From contig JAUCGI010000041.1 in NCBI GenBank assembly GCA_030378035.1, positions 1 through 36,275 on the forward strand: 36,275 bases of DNA, given 5' to 3'. Made by a program: the position numbers and the translations under genes. Source of the stretch: Desulfobacterales bacterium HSG2. Its GTDB lineage: Bacteria; Desulfobacterota; Desulfobacteria; Desulfobacterales; 4be13. Every line of letters starts with the position of its first letter. The first letter of the stretch is position 1. Positions 15,159 through 24,300 of this stretch are shown piece by piece. Under the pieces are notes generated by a model, which was not told the DNA's origin, did not search any database, and saw only the letters and a list, made by a program, of their open reading frames with translations.

Positions 15159-16664
15159 ATGTATCGTGAAAACTATTACAATTCGCTCCAAGCGGAGCTC
15201 GTAGAGATGGTGGCAGGCCACCTGACACCGGTGGCCCGGCATTACGGCTACAGCGAGGCACCGCTGGAAGCCAACATCAAATGGCGGCCCCAGGTGCTGC
15301 TGCTGGGAAATTACTCTTCAGGCAAGTCAACATTCATCAACGAATTGCTCCAGGCGCACATCCAGAGCAGCGGTCAGGCGCCCACCGACGATTCGTTCAC
15401 GGTGATCACTTATGACGAATCCGAGCCTGAAAACATACCTGTCCAGGTTACAGAGGAACGGGACGGCAAGTCCCTGCTCAACGATCCCGAATATCCGTTC
15501 GAATCGCTGAGAAAACACGGGGAGCGGTTTGCTTCACACTTTCGCCTCAAGAAAGTCAATTCCCCGTTTCTGAAGCATCTTGCCATCATTGACACTCCCG
15601 GTATGCATGACAGCGTCTCCGAGCGGGATCGCGGCTACAATTACCAGGAAGTCGTCGGCAACCTCGCTCAGATGGCCGACCTGATTCTGATCCTCTTCGA
15701 CCCCCACAAAGCGGGAACCGTTCGTGAGCTCCATACCAGCATCAAAGAGACGCTGCCGGGCCGCACCTTTGAGGACCGGCTTCTCTTTGTGCTGAACCGC
15801 ATTGACGAATGCGGCTCACTCAACGACCTGCTGCGCGTTTACGGAACGCTCTGCTGGAATCTCTCACACATGACCGGACGAAAAGATATCCCGGTAATTT
15901 ATCTGTCGTACTCTCCGCACGCGGGGGGCAGTCTTCAGCAGAAAGACAGCGGTTATCTCCGCTATCTTGACAACCAGCGTGAAGAACTGAAAAAGGCCAT
16001 ATCAAACGCGCCCCTCCACCATCTGGATCATCTGGCCACTTTCATCGAAACCCACGGGCAGCGTCTGTCCCATTTTCTCGAATCGCTGATCAGCTATCGC
16101 CTGGAGTTCCGCAAATTCCGCGTCAAGAATACGTTTATCGGATTCTTCATCAGCCTGCTGTGCGGCGGCGGAGCGTTTCTGGCGATGCTGACCGAAAGTG
16201 TGCCGGAGCAGGTGGGTCAGTACATACAAACGGCGTTCAAGATTGAGGACGCTGTTCAACAGTCCCTCGTGGGCGGAGGCGCAGTTGCTCTGCTCGTTAT
16301 GATTCTCTGGATGGCGCTTGTGCAGAGACTCTTTGCAAAGCCGTTTCACCGGAATCTTCTGAGAAACATTGACGATCTGACGCCGTTGGGAGATCAGAAC
16401 CGGCAGGATAGCTGGGAGAATGTCCAGGAGCTCGCCTATGGTTATCTGGAAGAAACCGGGGGACGATTTTCGCTCGGACAGGTGAAGCGGGAATACGCCA
16501 ACGTGAACCGGATATGTAAAAAAGGGTCCAGAGAGGTTTGGGAAGCATTGAACGAGTTCCTGTCCCTCAAGGACGATGAGGCAGATGCAGCCTCTCTCAA
16601 GACATTCCTGCACAGAAGAGAGAGATATGAACATATCGATCCCGAGTCACTTCCGCCGGAGTGA
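15159..16664 (+). CDS. Membrane-anchored dynamin-like (EHD-type) GTPase
   Basis: A 501-aa protein whose ATG follows CAGGAGAA. GTPase motifs: G1 G-N-Y-S-S-G-K-S-T (50-58), G2 T76 in A-P-T-D-D-S-F-T, G3 D-T-P-G (145-148) and G4 N-R-I-D (213-216). The T-D-D-S-F-T form is reminiscent of EHD/dynamin-family ATPases and GTPases. Two hydrophobic segments lie at ~325-345 and ~369-391, separated by a short polar loop, in place of a paddle. A helical C-terminal domain follows. Such proteins remodel or survey membranes; some bacterial ones act in stress or phage response. It is a single gene, without the usual tandem partner. Direct repeats upstream may regulate it, and a large hexamer array follows immediately. 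Function here is unproven. Confidence 0.88.
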   Translation: MYRENYYNSLQAELVEMVAGHLTPVARHYGYSEAPLEANIKWRPQVLLLGNYSSGKSTFINELLQAHIQSSGQAPTDDSFTVITYDESEPENIPVQVTEERDGKSLLNDPEYPFESLRKHGERFASHFRLKKVNSPFLKHLAIIDTPGMHDSVSERDRGYNYQEVVGNLAQMADLILILFDPHKAGTVRELHTSIKETLPGRTFEDRLLFVLNRIDECGSLNDLLRVYGTLCWNLSHMTGRKDIPVIYLSYSPHAGGSLQQKDSGYLRYLDNQREELKKAISNAPLHHLDHLATFIETHGQRLSHFLESLISYRLEFRKFRVKNTFIGFFISLLCGGGAFLAMLTESVPEQVGQYIQTAFKIEDAVQQSLVGGGAVALLVMILWMALVQRLFAKPFHRNLLRNIDDLTPLGDQNRQDSWENVQELAYGYLEETGGRFSLGQVKREYANVNRICKKGSREVWEALNEFLSLKDDEADAASLKTFLHRRERYEHIDPESLPPE

Positions 16665-16686
16665 TGAATTCGGTGGATTTATTGCC

Positions 16687-16990
16687 CGTGCTCGTGAACG
16701 TGAACGTGAACGTGCTCGTGCTCGTGAACGTGAGACATGAACGTGAACGTGAACGTGAACGTGAACGTGCTCGTGCTCGTGAACGTGAACGTGAACATAC
16801 ATGGATGTGCTGTGTGAACGAGCACGGACATCTTCACAGGCACGGGCATGTTCACGTTTACGTTCACGTTCACGGGCACGTTCACGTTCACGGGCACGTT
16901 CACGTTCACGGGCACGTTCACGTTCACGGGCACGTTCACGTTCACGGGCATGTTCACGTTCACGGGCACGTTCACGTTCACGGGCACGGA
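16687..16990. repeat. Large inverted array of degenerate hexamers (GTGAAC/GTGCTC then GTTCAC/GGGCAC)
   Basis: The left arm (about 16687-16796) is built from GTGAAC and GTGCTC hexamers. The right arm (about 16845-16988) is built from GTTCACGTTCACGGGCAC 18-mers, roughly seven copies. The arms are reverse complements, so the whole can fold into a >100-bp hairpin or cruciform. It fills the 355-bp gap between the GTPase and nqrA. All six frames through it give low-complexity peptides (R-E-R-E or V-N-V-N), which are not taken as genes. Confidence 0.93.
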
Positions 16991-17019
16991 TACAATAACA
17001 GTATTTGAAGGGACAGCAG

Positions 17020-18354
17020 ATGATTTCCATCAGGATTAAAAAAGGATATGATTTGAATATTGAGGGCAAGCCTTCGCTTGACCTGAAAGAATTGAAAAAA
17101 CCGTCTTATGTGGCTGCGCTGCCGGAAAAGATTCCGTTTATAAAGCCCCGTTTGCTGAAAGAAAAGGGTGACAGGGTTAAAATCGGTTCGGCGATTTTTG
17201 AGGATAAACGGAATCCCGATATAAAGTTTGTGTCACCTGGCGGGGGAGAAATCGTTCAGATCAGTTTCGGTCCGCGGCGGGTGATCCAGGAGATTGTGAT
17301 ACAGTTGGATCCAATTGAATCTTATAAAGAATTTGATTCGGTATCTGAAAAGGGACCGGAACGTCTTGAACGGAAAGAACTGGTAAAAATCATCCTGGAG
17401 GGCGGACTGTGGCCCCTGATAAGGGCGTTTCCGTTTCGGGATATCGCCAGTCCCGATGAACAGCCCCCGGCAATTTTTGTCAGTCTGGACTCGGGAGAGC
17501 CGTTTCAGCCGGCACCCGAGGTTTATCTGAAAGAGGAAAAGGATTTGTTCGGATATGGCATACATGTTTTACGCAGACTGGCGCAGAATGTTCATGTATG
17601 TGCATCCCGAAACAATTTGTCTGTTTTAAACGGATTCGGGGAATTTGTCACCCATACATACAAAGGAGGGTATCCCGCGGGCGATCCCGGAGTGTTGCTT
17701 TACCACACCAAAAAATCGCCATCGGAAAATCGCTCCTGGTACATTAGCGGCCAGGATGTCCTGGTTTTGGCCCAGTTTTTGAAAAGCGGGGTCTATCCGG
17801 TTGACAGAACGGTCGTTGTTGCCGGAACTTCGGCAAAGGAGAGAATGCACATACACACACGGCTCGGTGTGCCGCTGAGGCATCTCGCCCAAAACGAAAA
17901 CGGTAATGCCCGCTATGTGGTCGGCGGAATTCTCAGGGGATATTCCGCGTCAGAAGAGACGTATATGGGGTTTTATGAAACCTCCCTGACCCTGATTCCC
18001 GAAGGCAAGGAAAAAGAGCCTTTCGGATTTGTCAGGCCCGGTTATGACAAGCCGAGCTATTCCAGGGCTTTTTTGTCGGTATTCAACCCATCTGCCCTGA
18101 CCATGAACTGCGGCCTTCACGGAGATGAGCGGGCATGTGTCAACTGCGGAACCTGCGCCCAGGTATGCCCGGTGGATATCCTGCCCCAGTTTACATTCAA
18201 ATCTGTTTTGGCGGATGAAGTGGAAGAAGCCCTTGAGCATGGTCTGCTCGATTGTGCGGAATGCGGACTCTGTTCGTATGTCTGCCCCTCCAAAATTGAG
18301 ATTTGCACGATTCTCAGGGATGCAAAAGAAGCGTATTATAAAGAACAGGCCTGA
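17020..18354 (+). CDS. nqrA: Na+-translocating NADH:quinone reductase subunit A with two 4Fe-4S motifs
   Basis: A 444-aa protein. ATG 17020 was chosen over 17005 because GAAGGG lies upstream and the family begins with I-x-I-x-K-G-x-D-L-x-I-x-G. The N-terminal half follows NqrA (biotinyl/barrel-like S-P-G-G-G-E-I-V). The C-terminus carries C-x2-C-x2-C-x3-C-P twice (C373/376/379/383 and C412/415/418/422). Classical Vibrio-type NqrA lacks iron-sulfur clusters and only its relative RnfC has them, so this form looks intermediate; it lacks the RnfC G-G-V-H-P signature. NqrA is the cytoplasmic, quinone-associated subunit of the Na+ pump. nqrB and nqrC follow, after a 300-bp hexamer array. The stop codon TGA lies inside a CTGATTATAGCGCC motif related to the MITE ends. 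Confidence 0.85.
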   Translation: MISIRIKKGYDLNIEGKPSLDLKELKKPSYVAALPEKIPFIKPRLLKEKGDRVKIGSAIFEDKRNPDIKFVSPGGGEIVQISFGPRRVIQEIVIQLDPIESYKEFDSVSEKGPERLERKELVKIILEGGLWPLIRAFPFRDIASPDEQPPAIFVSLDSGEPFQPAPEVYLKEEKDLFGYGIHVLRRLAQNVHVCASRNNLSVLNGFGEFVTHTYKGGYPAGDPGVLLYHTKKSPSENRSWYISGQDVLVLAQFLKSGVYPVDRTVVVAGTSAKERMHIHTRLGVPLRHLAQNENGNARYVVGGILRGYSASEETYMGFYETSLTLIPEGKEKEPFGFVRPGYDKPSYSRAFLSVFNPSALTMNCGLHGDERACVNCGTCAQVCPVDILPQFTFKSVLADEVEEALEHGLLDCAECGLCSYVCPSKIEICTILRDAKEAYYKEQA

Positions 18355-18371
18355 TTATAGCGCCTTTTGTG
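18351..18371. repeat. MITE-end-like motif CTGATTATAGCGCCTTTTG at the nqrA stop
   Basis: The sequence matches the terminal repeats at 12078 and (inverted) 20731-20743, including the CCTTTTGKGG extension. It supplies the nqrA stop codon. No matching right end or target duplication was found close by. Confidence 0.6.
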
Positions 18372-18401
18372 GTCTCCCGGCAAAATATGACATCGGATTA
18401 T

Positions 18402-18637
18402 AAGTGTAAACGTGAACGTGAACTTAAACGTGAACGTGAACTTAAACGTGAACGTGAACTTAAACGTGAACGTGAACGTGAACTGACACATGAACCTATC
18501 CGTTCAAGTTCAAGTTCAAGTGCAAGTGCAAGTTCAAGTGCAAGTGCAAGTGCAAGTGCAAGTGCAAGTTCAAGTGCAAGTTCAAGTTCAAGTCAAGTTC
18601 AAGTTCAAGTTTAAGTTTAAGTTTAAGTTCAAGTTAG
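18402..18637. repeat. Hexamer array between nqrA and nqrB
   Basis: The first third is ACGTGAACGTGAACTTAA in tandem (about four 18-bp copies). The rest is GTKCAA hexamers (GTTCAA/GTGCAA) passing into GTTTAA. The two halves are of different word families. It lies inside what should be one operon and ends 17 bp before nqrB. No gene is seen within it. Confidence 0.93.
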
Positions 18638-18653
18638 AACCAGGAACAGGTCT

Positions 18654-19838
18654 ATGATTATGAAGATAATAAAACATATTTTTGATTTCCAACGGAAACA
18701 TTTTGACAAAGGCGGAAGGTTGGAGCGTTTCCACCCGATTTTTGAGGCTACGGAAACATTTTTTTTCATCCCGGATCATGTCACCCGGACCGGCCCCCAT
18801 GTTCGCGACAGTCTGGATATCAAGCGGTTCATGAGTTTCGTGATCCTTGCACTGATGCCGCCGTTTCTCTTCGGCATATACAACACCGGATATCAGTCAA
18901 GCCTTGTGTCCGGGCTTCCCCTTGATTTTTTCAGCGTCTTTGCAAAGGGGCTTTATATTGTGCTGCCCCTGGTGATTGTCTCTTATACGGTGGGGTCTTT
19001 CTGGGAAGGACTTTTTGCGGTTGTACGGAGACACACGCTCAGTGAGGGCTTTTTTGTCACCGGACTCCTGTTTCCCCTGACGCTTCCTCCGACCCTTCCC
19101 TTGTGGCAGGCCGCGGTTGGCATTTCATTCGGCGTGGTCATCGGCAAGGAGGTCTTTGGGGGAACCGGGAGAAATTTCCTCAATCCCGCGCTGACTGCGA
19201 GGGCTTTTATCTTTTTTGCCTATCCCGCAAAAATGTCCGGTGATGTGTGGACCGTTGTCAGTGCTGTCAAAACCCGGGCAGTTGACGCGTTCAGCGGCGC
19301 GACCCCCCTTGCGCTCGCCTGTGTTGCGGATACATCAGAAAAGATAGAGATATTTCTGGCAAAAGGGGGCTATGCGTTTTCGACGCTTTTCATGGGGAAT
19401 TATCCCGGCAGCATCGCCGGGACATCCGCGTTTTTATGTCTCCTCGGCGCGGTGATCCTGATTACCGTCGGCATTGCAAGCTATCGGACCATTATCGGCG
19501 GCGTGCTCGGCGTTCTGCTCACCGGGCATCTCCTGAATTTCTTTGCGGACGCTTCAAATCCCTGGCTTTCGATAAACCCTTTTTATCATCTTGTCATGGG
19601 GGGATTCGCCTTCGGGATTGTGTATATGGCCACTGATCCGGTCTCTTCTCCGGGCATGGAAACCGCCCGATGGATTTACGGTTTCGCCATCGGCGCGCTG
19701 ACCGTTTTAATCCGTGTGTTTAATCCGGCGTATCCCGAGGGAGTCATGATGGTTATCCTTTTTATGAATGTCTTTGCGCCGTTGCTGGATCATATTGTAA
19801 TTACTTTTAAACTGAAGAGGAGGATTCCCAATGTCTGA
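18654..19838 (+). CDS. nqrB: Na+-translocating NADH:quinone reductase subunit B
   Basis: A 394-aa polytopic membrane protein, close to the usual ~400 aa. The N-terminal motif G-P-H-V-R-D-S-L-D-I-K-R precedes about ten hydrophobic segments. S-G-A-T-P-L-A places the covalently FMN-bearing threonine at T217. This is NqrB rather than RnfD, because of the long N-terminus and the D-S-L-D-I-K-R motif. The subunit carries riboflavin and FMN and forms part of the Na+ channel. AGGAACAGG precedes the ATG; an alternative ATG lies two codons in. It overlaps nqrC by 8 bp, so the two are coupled. Confidence 0.95.
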   Translation: MIMKIIKHIFDFQRKHFDKGGRLERFHPIFEATETFFFIPDHVTRTGPHVRDSLDIKRFMSFVILALMPPFLFGIYNTGYQSSLVSGLPLDFFSVFAKGLYIVLPLVIVSYTVGSFWEGLFAVVRRHTLSEGFFVTGLLFPLTLPPTLPLWQAAVGISFGVVIGKEVFGGTGRNFLNPALTARAFIFFAYPAKMSGDVWTVVSAVKTRAVDAFSGATPLALACVADTSEKIEIFLAKGGYAFSTLFMGNYPGSIAGTSAFLCLLGAVILITVGIASYRTIIGGVLGVLLTGHLLNFFADASNPWLSINPFYHLVMGGFAFGIVYMATDPVSSPGMETARWIYGFAIGALTVLIRVFNPAYPEGVMMVILFMNVFAPLLDHIVITFKLKRRIPNV

Positions 19839-20526
19839 TAATGCCAAATCTTATGTCTTTATAATTGTTCTCTGCCTGGTATGCAGCATCCTTCTGACCG
19901 CTGCATCCTCGGGGCTGAGGGGATTTCAGCAGGAGAACATCTCCTTGGACAAACATAAAAATATCCTGAGATCCGTGGGGCTGATACAGGAGGACGCGGA
20001 ATATTCATCCCGGGATATTGAAAAACTGTATGCGGCTAACATCAGAAGCGTATGGACCGATTCAGATGGAAAAATCATCCAGGAAGATGAAAGGGTGGCT
20101 GAAAGCCTGCCAGTCTATCTGCATATGAAAGCGGATGAGATTCAGTCATACATTCTTCCCATAGAAACCCGGGGATTGTGGGGAAAAATCTGCGGCTACC
20201 TGGCCGTGAAGAATGACGGGTCAACCATTTCAGGCTTTTCGGTTTACAAGCATTCCGAAACCCCGGGACTCGGCGGAGAGATCGAAAAAGAATGGTTCCG
20301 AAAAAATTTTGAGGGGAAGAAGATGGTTGATCAGTCAGGGGGATTTGTCTCGGTCTCCGTGGCAAAAGGGGCGGTGAAAGAGATGGTCCCGGAAGAGAAA
20401 CAGCCCCACTTTGTTGACGGCATCAGCGGGGCCACCCTGACCGGGAAGTATCTTTCAGCCGGGTTGAAAGAGATACTGACGGAGTATGAGCCGGTGGCGG
20501 TTCGGTTTAGGAAGAACAGGAACTAA
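19831..20526 (+). CDS. nqrC: Na+-translocating NADH:quinone reductase subunit C
   Basis: A 231-aa protein, somewhat shorter than typical (~255). One N-terminal membrane anchor (residues ~8-27) precedes a periplasmic FMN-binding domain. S-G-A-T-L-T gives the flavinylated threonine at T202, and E-T-P-G-L-G-G-E is the usual conserved segment. Flavinylation needs ApbE, which is not in the window. ATG lies inside the end of nqrB. The final codons and stop lie in the TTAAGGG heptamer run. nqrD, nqrE and nqrF would normally follow at once but do not; 0.8 kb of non-coding DNA and the giant surface-protein gene come next. The rest of the pump must be elsewhere or lost. Confidence 0.94.
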   Translation: MSDNAKSYVFIIVLCLVCSILLTAASSGLRGFQQENISLDKHKNILRSVGLIQEDAEYSSRDIEKLYAANIRSVWTDSDGKIIQEDERVAESLPVYLHMKADEIQSYILPIETRGLWGKICGYLAVKNDGSTISGFSVYKHSETPGLGGEIEKEWFRKNFEGKKMVDQSGGFVSVSVAKGAVKEMVPEEKQPHFVDGISGATLTGKYLSAGLKEILTEYEPVAVRFRKNRN

Positions 20527-20567
20527 GTTTTAAGGGTTAAGGGGGAAGGGTTAAGGGTTAAGGGGTT
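20524..20567. repeat. Short AAGGGTT heptamer run at the nqrC stop
   Basis: About four imperfect copies of TTAAGGG follow the nqrC stop codon. This is another short-word array at a gene end, like the TTGACGG run at the end of larB. Confidence 0.75.
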
Positions 20568-20579
20568 CATTTTCGCTCT

Positions 20580-20626
20580 CCGGGAGGCGTTGTAATCAGC
20601 GTTTTTCTGATTATAATGCCTTCCGG
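20580..20626. terminator. 20-bp stem hairpin downstream of nqrC
   Basis: CCGGGAGGCGTTGTAATCAG pairs with CTGATTATAATGCCTTCCGG around a 7-nt loop, with only three G-T wobbles. It is made from two inverted copies of the GGCGTTATAATCAG motif. It lacks a downstream T-run, so it may end nqrABC transcripts, protect their 3' end, or simply be back-to-back element ends. Confidence 0.55.
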
Positions 20627-20743
20627 GAACGGGGCGGATTCCGGGTCGGAAATGATAAATCCTGCCAGTTTTTATCATTTCCGCCCGGAATGAGAGGGTT
20701 GGAGCCTCTGAAAACGGAGTTCCCCAAAAGGCGTTATAATCAG
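20607..20743. mobile_element. 137-bp MITE-like element, second copy of the CTGATTATAA family
   Basis: The left end CTGATTATAATGCCTTCCGG and the inverted right end GGCGTTATAATCAG share about 20 of the outer 24 positions. Inside is a long hairpin (20638-20691). No clean target duplication is seen, unlike the copy at 12078. No ORF. Confidence 0.55.
20638..20691. repeat. Near-perfect long hairpin, ATTCCGGG and GGAAATGATAAA arms
   Basis: ATTCCGGG plus GGAAATGATAAA on the left pairs with TTTATCATTTCC plus CCCGGAAT on the right, over about 20 bp with an 11-nt loop. It sits inside the element at 20607-20743. Confidence 0.75.
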
Positions 20744-20912
20744 AAGCAGATAAAAGGTTGGGACACACGGTCCATACAAAGCAAAAGGAAATATTCGTCA
20801 GGCCGGCAGGCTTTTTCCGTTTTGTAAAAAGCCAAGTTTCCTTTTATCAGAGCGCTCCAAAATTTCTTTGGATACTGCCGAAACAGTTTTTGTTTTATCG
20901 ATTCAAATAAAG

Positions 20913-20959
20913 TTGTCTCATGACACAATTTGTGTCAGACAATTTGTGTCATGACACAA
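20913..20959. promoter_or_regulatory. Tandem palindromic operators TTGTGTCATGACACAA
   Basis: A perfect 16-bp palindrome TTGTGTCATGACACAA lies at 20944-20959, and a 15/16 copy (TTGTCTCATGACACAA) at 20913-20928, with centres 31 bp apart. Between them TGACACAATTTGTGTCA (20921-20937) is an inverted repeat with a 1-bp centre. The sites lie about 100-160 bp upstream of the sigma-54 promoter, the usual distance for an enhancer-binding activator. The cognate regulator is not identified. Confidence 0.7.
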
Positions 20960-21056
20960 TTTTGAAGCTTGTTCATTTTTTGAACCAGATGTCAAAAAAG
21001 TTTTAAAGCGTTGAATTTAGTAAATATTGCAAAAAAAATCATCTTTTTTGAGGCTG

Positions 21057-21073
21057 TTGGCATACTTATTGCT
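21057..21073 (+). promoter_or_regulatory. Sigma-54 (RpoN) promoter for the giant surface-protein gene
   Basis: TTGGCATACTTATTGCT matches the consensus YTGGCAYRN4TTGCW at every fixed position, with GG (21059-60) and GC (21071-72) separated by exactly 10 bp. Transcription would begin near 21084, leaving a ~255-nt leader before the ATG at 21340. No better promoter is visible in the region. Confidence 0.78.
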
Positions 21074-21245
21074 GTACTAAATAGTAGCATTTAAAAAAGA
21101 ATCCTGAAGTTTTAAAAACTTCAAAGTTTAAACAGACAGAAAGGTGATACATGGGATTGCAGAAAGGGGGGATGTGTGATGGACTGATTTTCGTTTGTAT
21201 CTGAGGAATCTGGACAGTTCGGCATTTTGTTTTTATAGGGAAATT

Positions 21246-21287
21246 ACGAAAGACACGAAACATATTCTTTTTTTTCGTGTGATTCGT
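21246..21287. repeat. Fold-back ACGAAAGACACGAAA ... TTTCGTGTGATTCGT in the leader
   Basis: The two 15-nt arms are inverted repeats with two mismatches and a ~12-nt loop, 50 bp before the ribosome site of the giant gene. It belongs to a widely scattered CACGAAA word family, and a regulatory role in the leader is possible. The rest of 20744-21339 is AT-rich non-coding DNA. Confidence 0.6.
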
Positions 21288-21339
21288 GGTCAAATTTTGT
21301 TTTTAACCGAAAATCTGAGTAATTATTAAGGAGGATTGT

Positions 21340-24300
21340 ATGATGCGTTATTCAAAACTGATTTGTGCGTTCATGGTATTGGCTATGGCTTTGGCAACAA
21401 CTTTTACCAGCCCGGTGTATGCTGCAATTTTTTATGCGGAACCAGGCGGAACCGGAGACGGAACCGCATGGAACAACACGGCTGAATTGCGGGTGATTCT
21501 GGCATCCGGATCATTAAACAGCGGCGATCAGGTATGGGTAAAAGCAGGGATATATTATCCTACCGACGACAACAACCCCACAAAAAGCTTCCAACTGATC
21601 AATGGTGTGGAAATTTACGGGGGTTTTTCGGGATTTTCAGCCTCAACCGTCCTTGCTGATAGAGACCCGGAAACCCATTTTACCGCCCTCAGCGGCGATA
21701 TTGGAGCAAGAAATGTTGACAGGGACAACAGCTTTCATGTTGTCACATCAGACAGCAGCATAACCGCCTCGGCTGTTTTGGACGGGCTCACCATAACCGG
21801 AGGATATTCTGAGGCAGAACGCTGGAGTGAGGAAGATGATCGGTATTGGCATGATGAACTCGCCCCCGGAAAGGGCGGCGGGATGTTTAATGGTGGCGGC
21901 AGTCCGACTCTCAGAAACTGCAATTTTGTCCGAAATAATGCCATCGGTGAATGGGAAGACGGCGGTGGCGGGATGTTTAATGATGGCGGCAGTCCGATAT
22001 TGACGAACTGCACTTTCAGTAATAACGCTACAATGATTTATGAGTATGATGAAGGCAGTGGCTATTATGGCTATGGCAGAGGCGGCGGGATGGTCAATAC
22101 TAATGGCAGCCCCACATTGACGAACTGTAGTTTCAGCAATAACACTGCTGGAAGCGACGGCGGCGGGATGTGCAATATTGATGGCAATCCGACATTGACG
22201 AACTGCACTTTCAGCAATAACACTGCCGGCTATGATGATGGTTATGATGGCGGCTATGGTTTCGGCGGAGGAATGGCCAATGGAGGTAGCCCGACGTTGA
22301 CGAACTGCACCTTCACCCAAAACACTGCCATCGGTCATGAAAGCAAAGGTGGAGGAATGTCCAACGGAGGCAGTCCCACATTGACGAACTGCACTTTCAG
22401 CAACAATACTGCTGAGTACGGCGGCGGGATGTCAAATGCAGGGAATCCGACGTTGACGAACTGCATCTTCAGCGGGAATATTGCTAGCCACGGATGCGGA
22501 CGCGGAGGCGGGATGTTCAACGCTTATGTAACCAACTTGACCATCAGTGACTGCACCTTCAGCGGAAATATTGCTGGTTATCAAGGCGGGGGGATGTTCA
22601 ACGAGTATGTAAGCAGCCTGACGATTAGCAACTGTATTTTCAGCTATAACCTTGCTGATTATAACGGCGGGGGAATTTCAAACCATGACAGCAGCCCGAC
22701 ATTGATCAACTGTAAATTCATCCAAAACACTGTCTGTGCATGGGATTATGAAAATGGTGGCGGAGGAATGGCAAATTTTAGAAGCAGTCCGACGCTGATG
22801 AACTGCATCTTCAGTGAAAATAACGTCGAGGCAAGGGGCGGCGGGATATTAAATTCAGAAAACAGCAGCCCGACGATTACCGACTGCACCTTCAGCGGAA
22901 ATTCTGCCTACGGAGGCGGCGGGATGTTCAACGGTTATGACTGCAACCCGGTTATTATCAACTGCACCTTCAGCGAAAACACTGCCGGCGATGAAGTTAA
23001 CGGAATGGGCTACGGCGGCGGGATGTACAACGAAGCCAACAGCCCGACGATTACCAACTGCACCTTCAGCGGAAACACTGCCCTCAGCGGCGGCGGGATG
23101 CTCAACGAGTATGAAGGCAACCCGGCTATTGCCAACTGCACCTTCAGCAATAATAGTGCTGAAGAGGGCGGGGGGATATCTAATTCTGAAAGCAGCCCGG
23201 CAGTCAGAAATACCATCATTGCCAATAACTCCGGCGGAGATTATCCTGATGTTCTGGGCAATATCATATCAGGTGGACATAACATCATCGGCAGCGTCGG
23301 CAATCAGGAGTTTGGCAGTAACAACTCTGGCGACCAGTATGGCGATCCCAACAGTACCACCACGCCGAATACGGGATCCCTGGAATCTCCCACGGCTATT
23401 GATCCGAAACTCGATCTTTTGTACGACAACGGCGGGCTTACAAAAACCCATACCCTGCAAATCGGATCTCCTGCCATTGATGCAGGTGACAATACAGATG
23501 CTCCTGCCACGGATCAGCGGGGCAGGTCCCGGATTTTTAACAGTCTCATTGATATCGGCGCTGTCGAGTCTGACACGGATACGTCTGTTCCGTCTTCTCA
23601 TCTGCCTCTGATTTCTGTTACTCCGGGGGAAGTGCCTTATGAAAACGGAGAAGTCAGCGGCACGTTCACCCTTATCCGCACCCGCAATACCGACTCTGCT
23701 TTAAGTGTAAATTATACACTGAGCGGCACTGCCACAGCAGGGACCGATTATACCAACACAAGTGCCAATCCGATCACGTTTGCCTCGGGTGTGGACACTG
23801 CCACGATTACGCTCAGTATCCCAAATGACGGCCAAACCGACCCGAATGAAACCATTATTCTTACCGTTGCCGGCTCTCCGGATTATGTGGCCGCCACTCC
23901 TGAGGCAACACTGACCATCATTGATGATCTCAGAGTATTTTATGCCGAAGCAGGCGGAACCGGAACTGGCAAGGCATGGAATGACACGGCTGAACTGAGG
24001 GACATCCTCACATCCGAAATGTTGAAGGGCGGGGATGAAATATGGGTAAAAATTGGCACTTACCGGCCGACTGACAAATTGTTTCTTCATGATAATGGTT
24101 ATCCAGATTATGATGAAAATGAGCGATTGAAAACCTTCAATCTGCTTAACGGCGTGAAAATGTACGGCGGTTTTTCAGAATTCACAGCCTCAACCACGCT
24201 TGTGGACAGAGACCCGGAAAAATATAAAAGCATCCTCAGCGGAGAATTCTGCATAGGACCAGAGGATGATTTCTCGTGGGAACAGAGGAGTTTTCATGTC

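Noticed and set aside
16647..17069. Open frames on both strands through the hexamer array (R-E-R-E and V-N-V-N peptides)
   Set aside because: They are translations of a simple-sequence array, open in every frame because the hexamers contain no stops. None has a ribosome site or a conserved neighbour.
16687..18637. Possible CRISPR arrays
   Set aside because: Repeats are 6-18 bp, contiguous and degenerate, without unique spacers of constant length, and no cas genes are present.
17020..20526. Assignment of the three redox genes as rnfC-rnfD-rnfG
   Set aside because: NqrB has the long N-terminus with G-P-H-V-R-D-S-L-D-I-K-R, and subunit A lacks the RnfC G-G-V-H-P motif, so Nqr fits better despite the Fe-S motifs.
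22937..23611. 224-aa frame inside the giant gene
   Set aside because: It is an alternative frame of repetitive beta-helix DNA. Repeated codons produce long shadow frames on both strands here.
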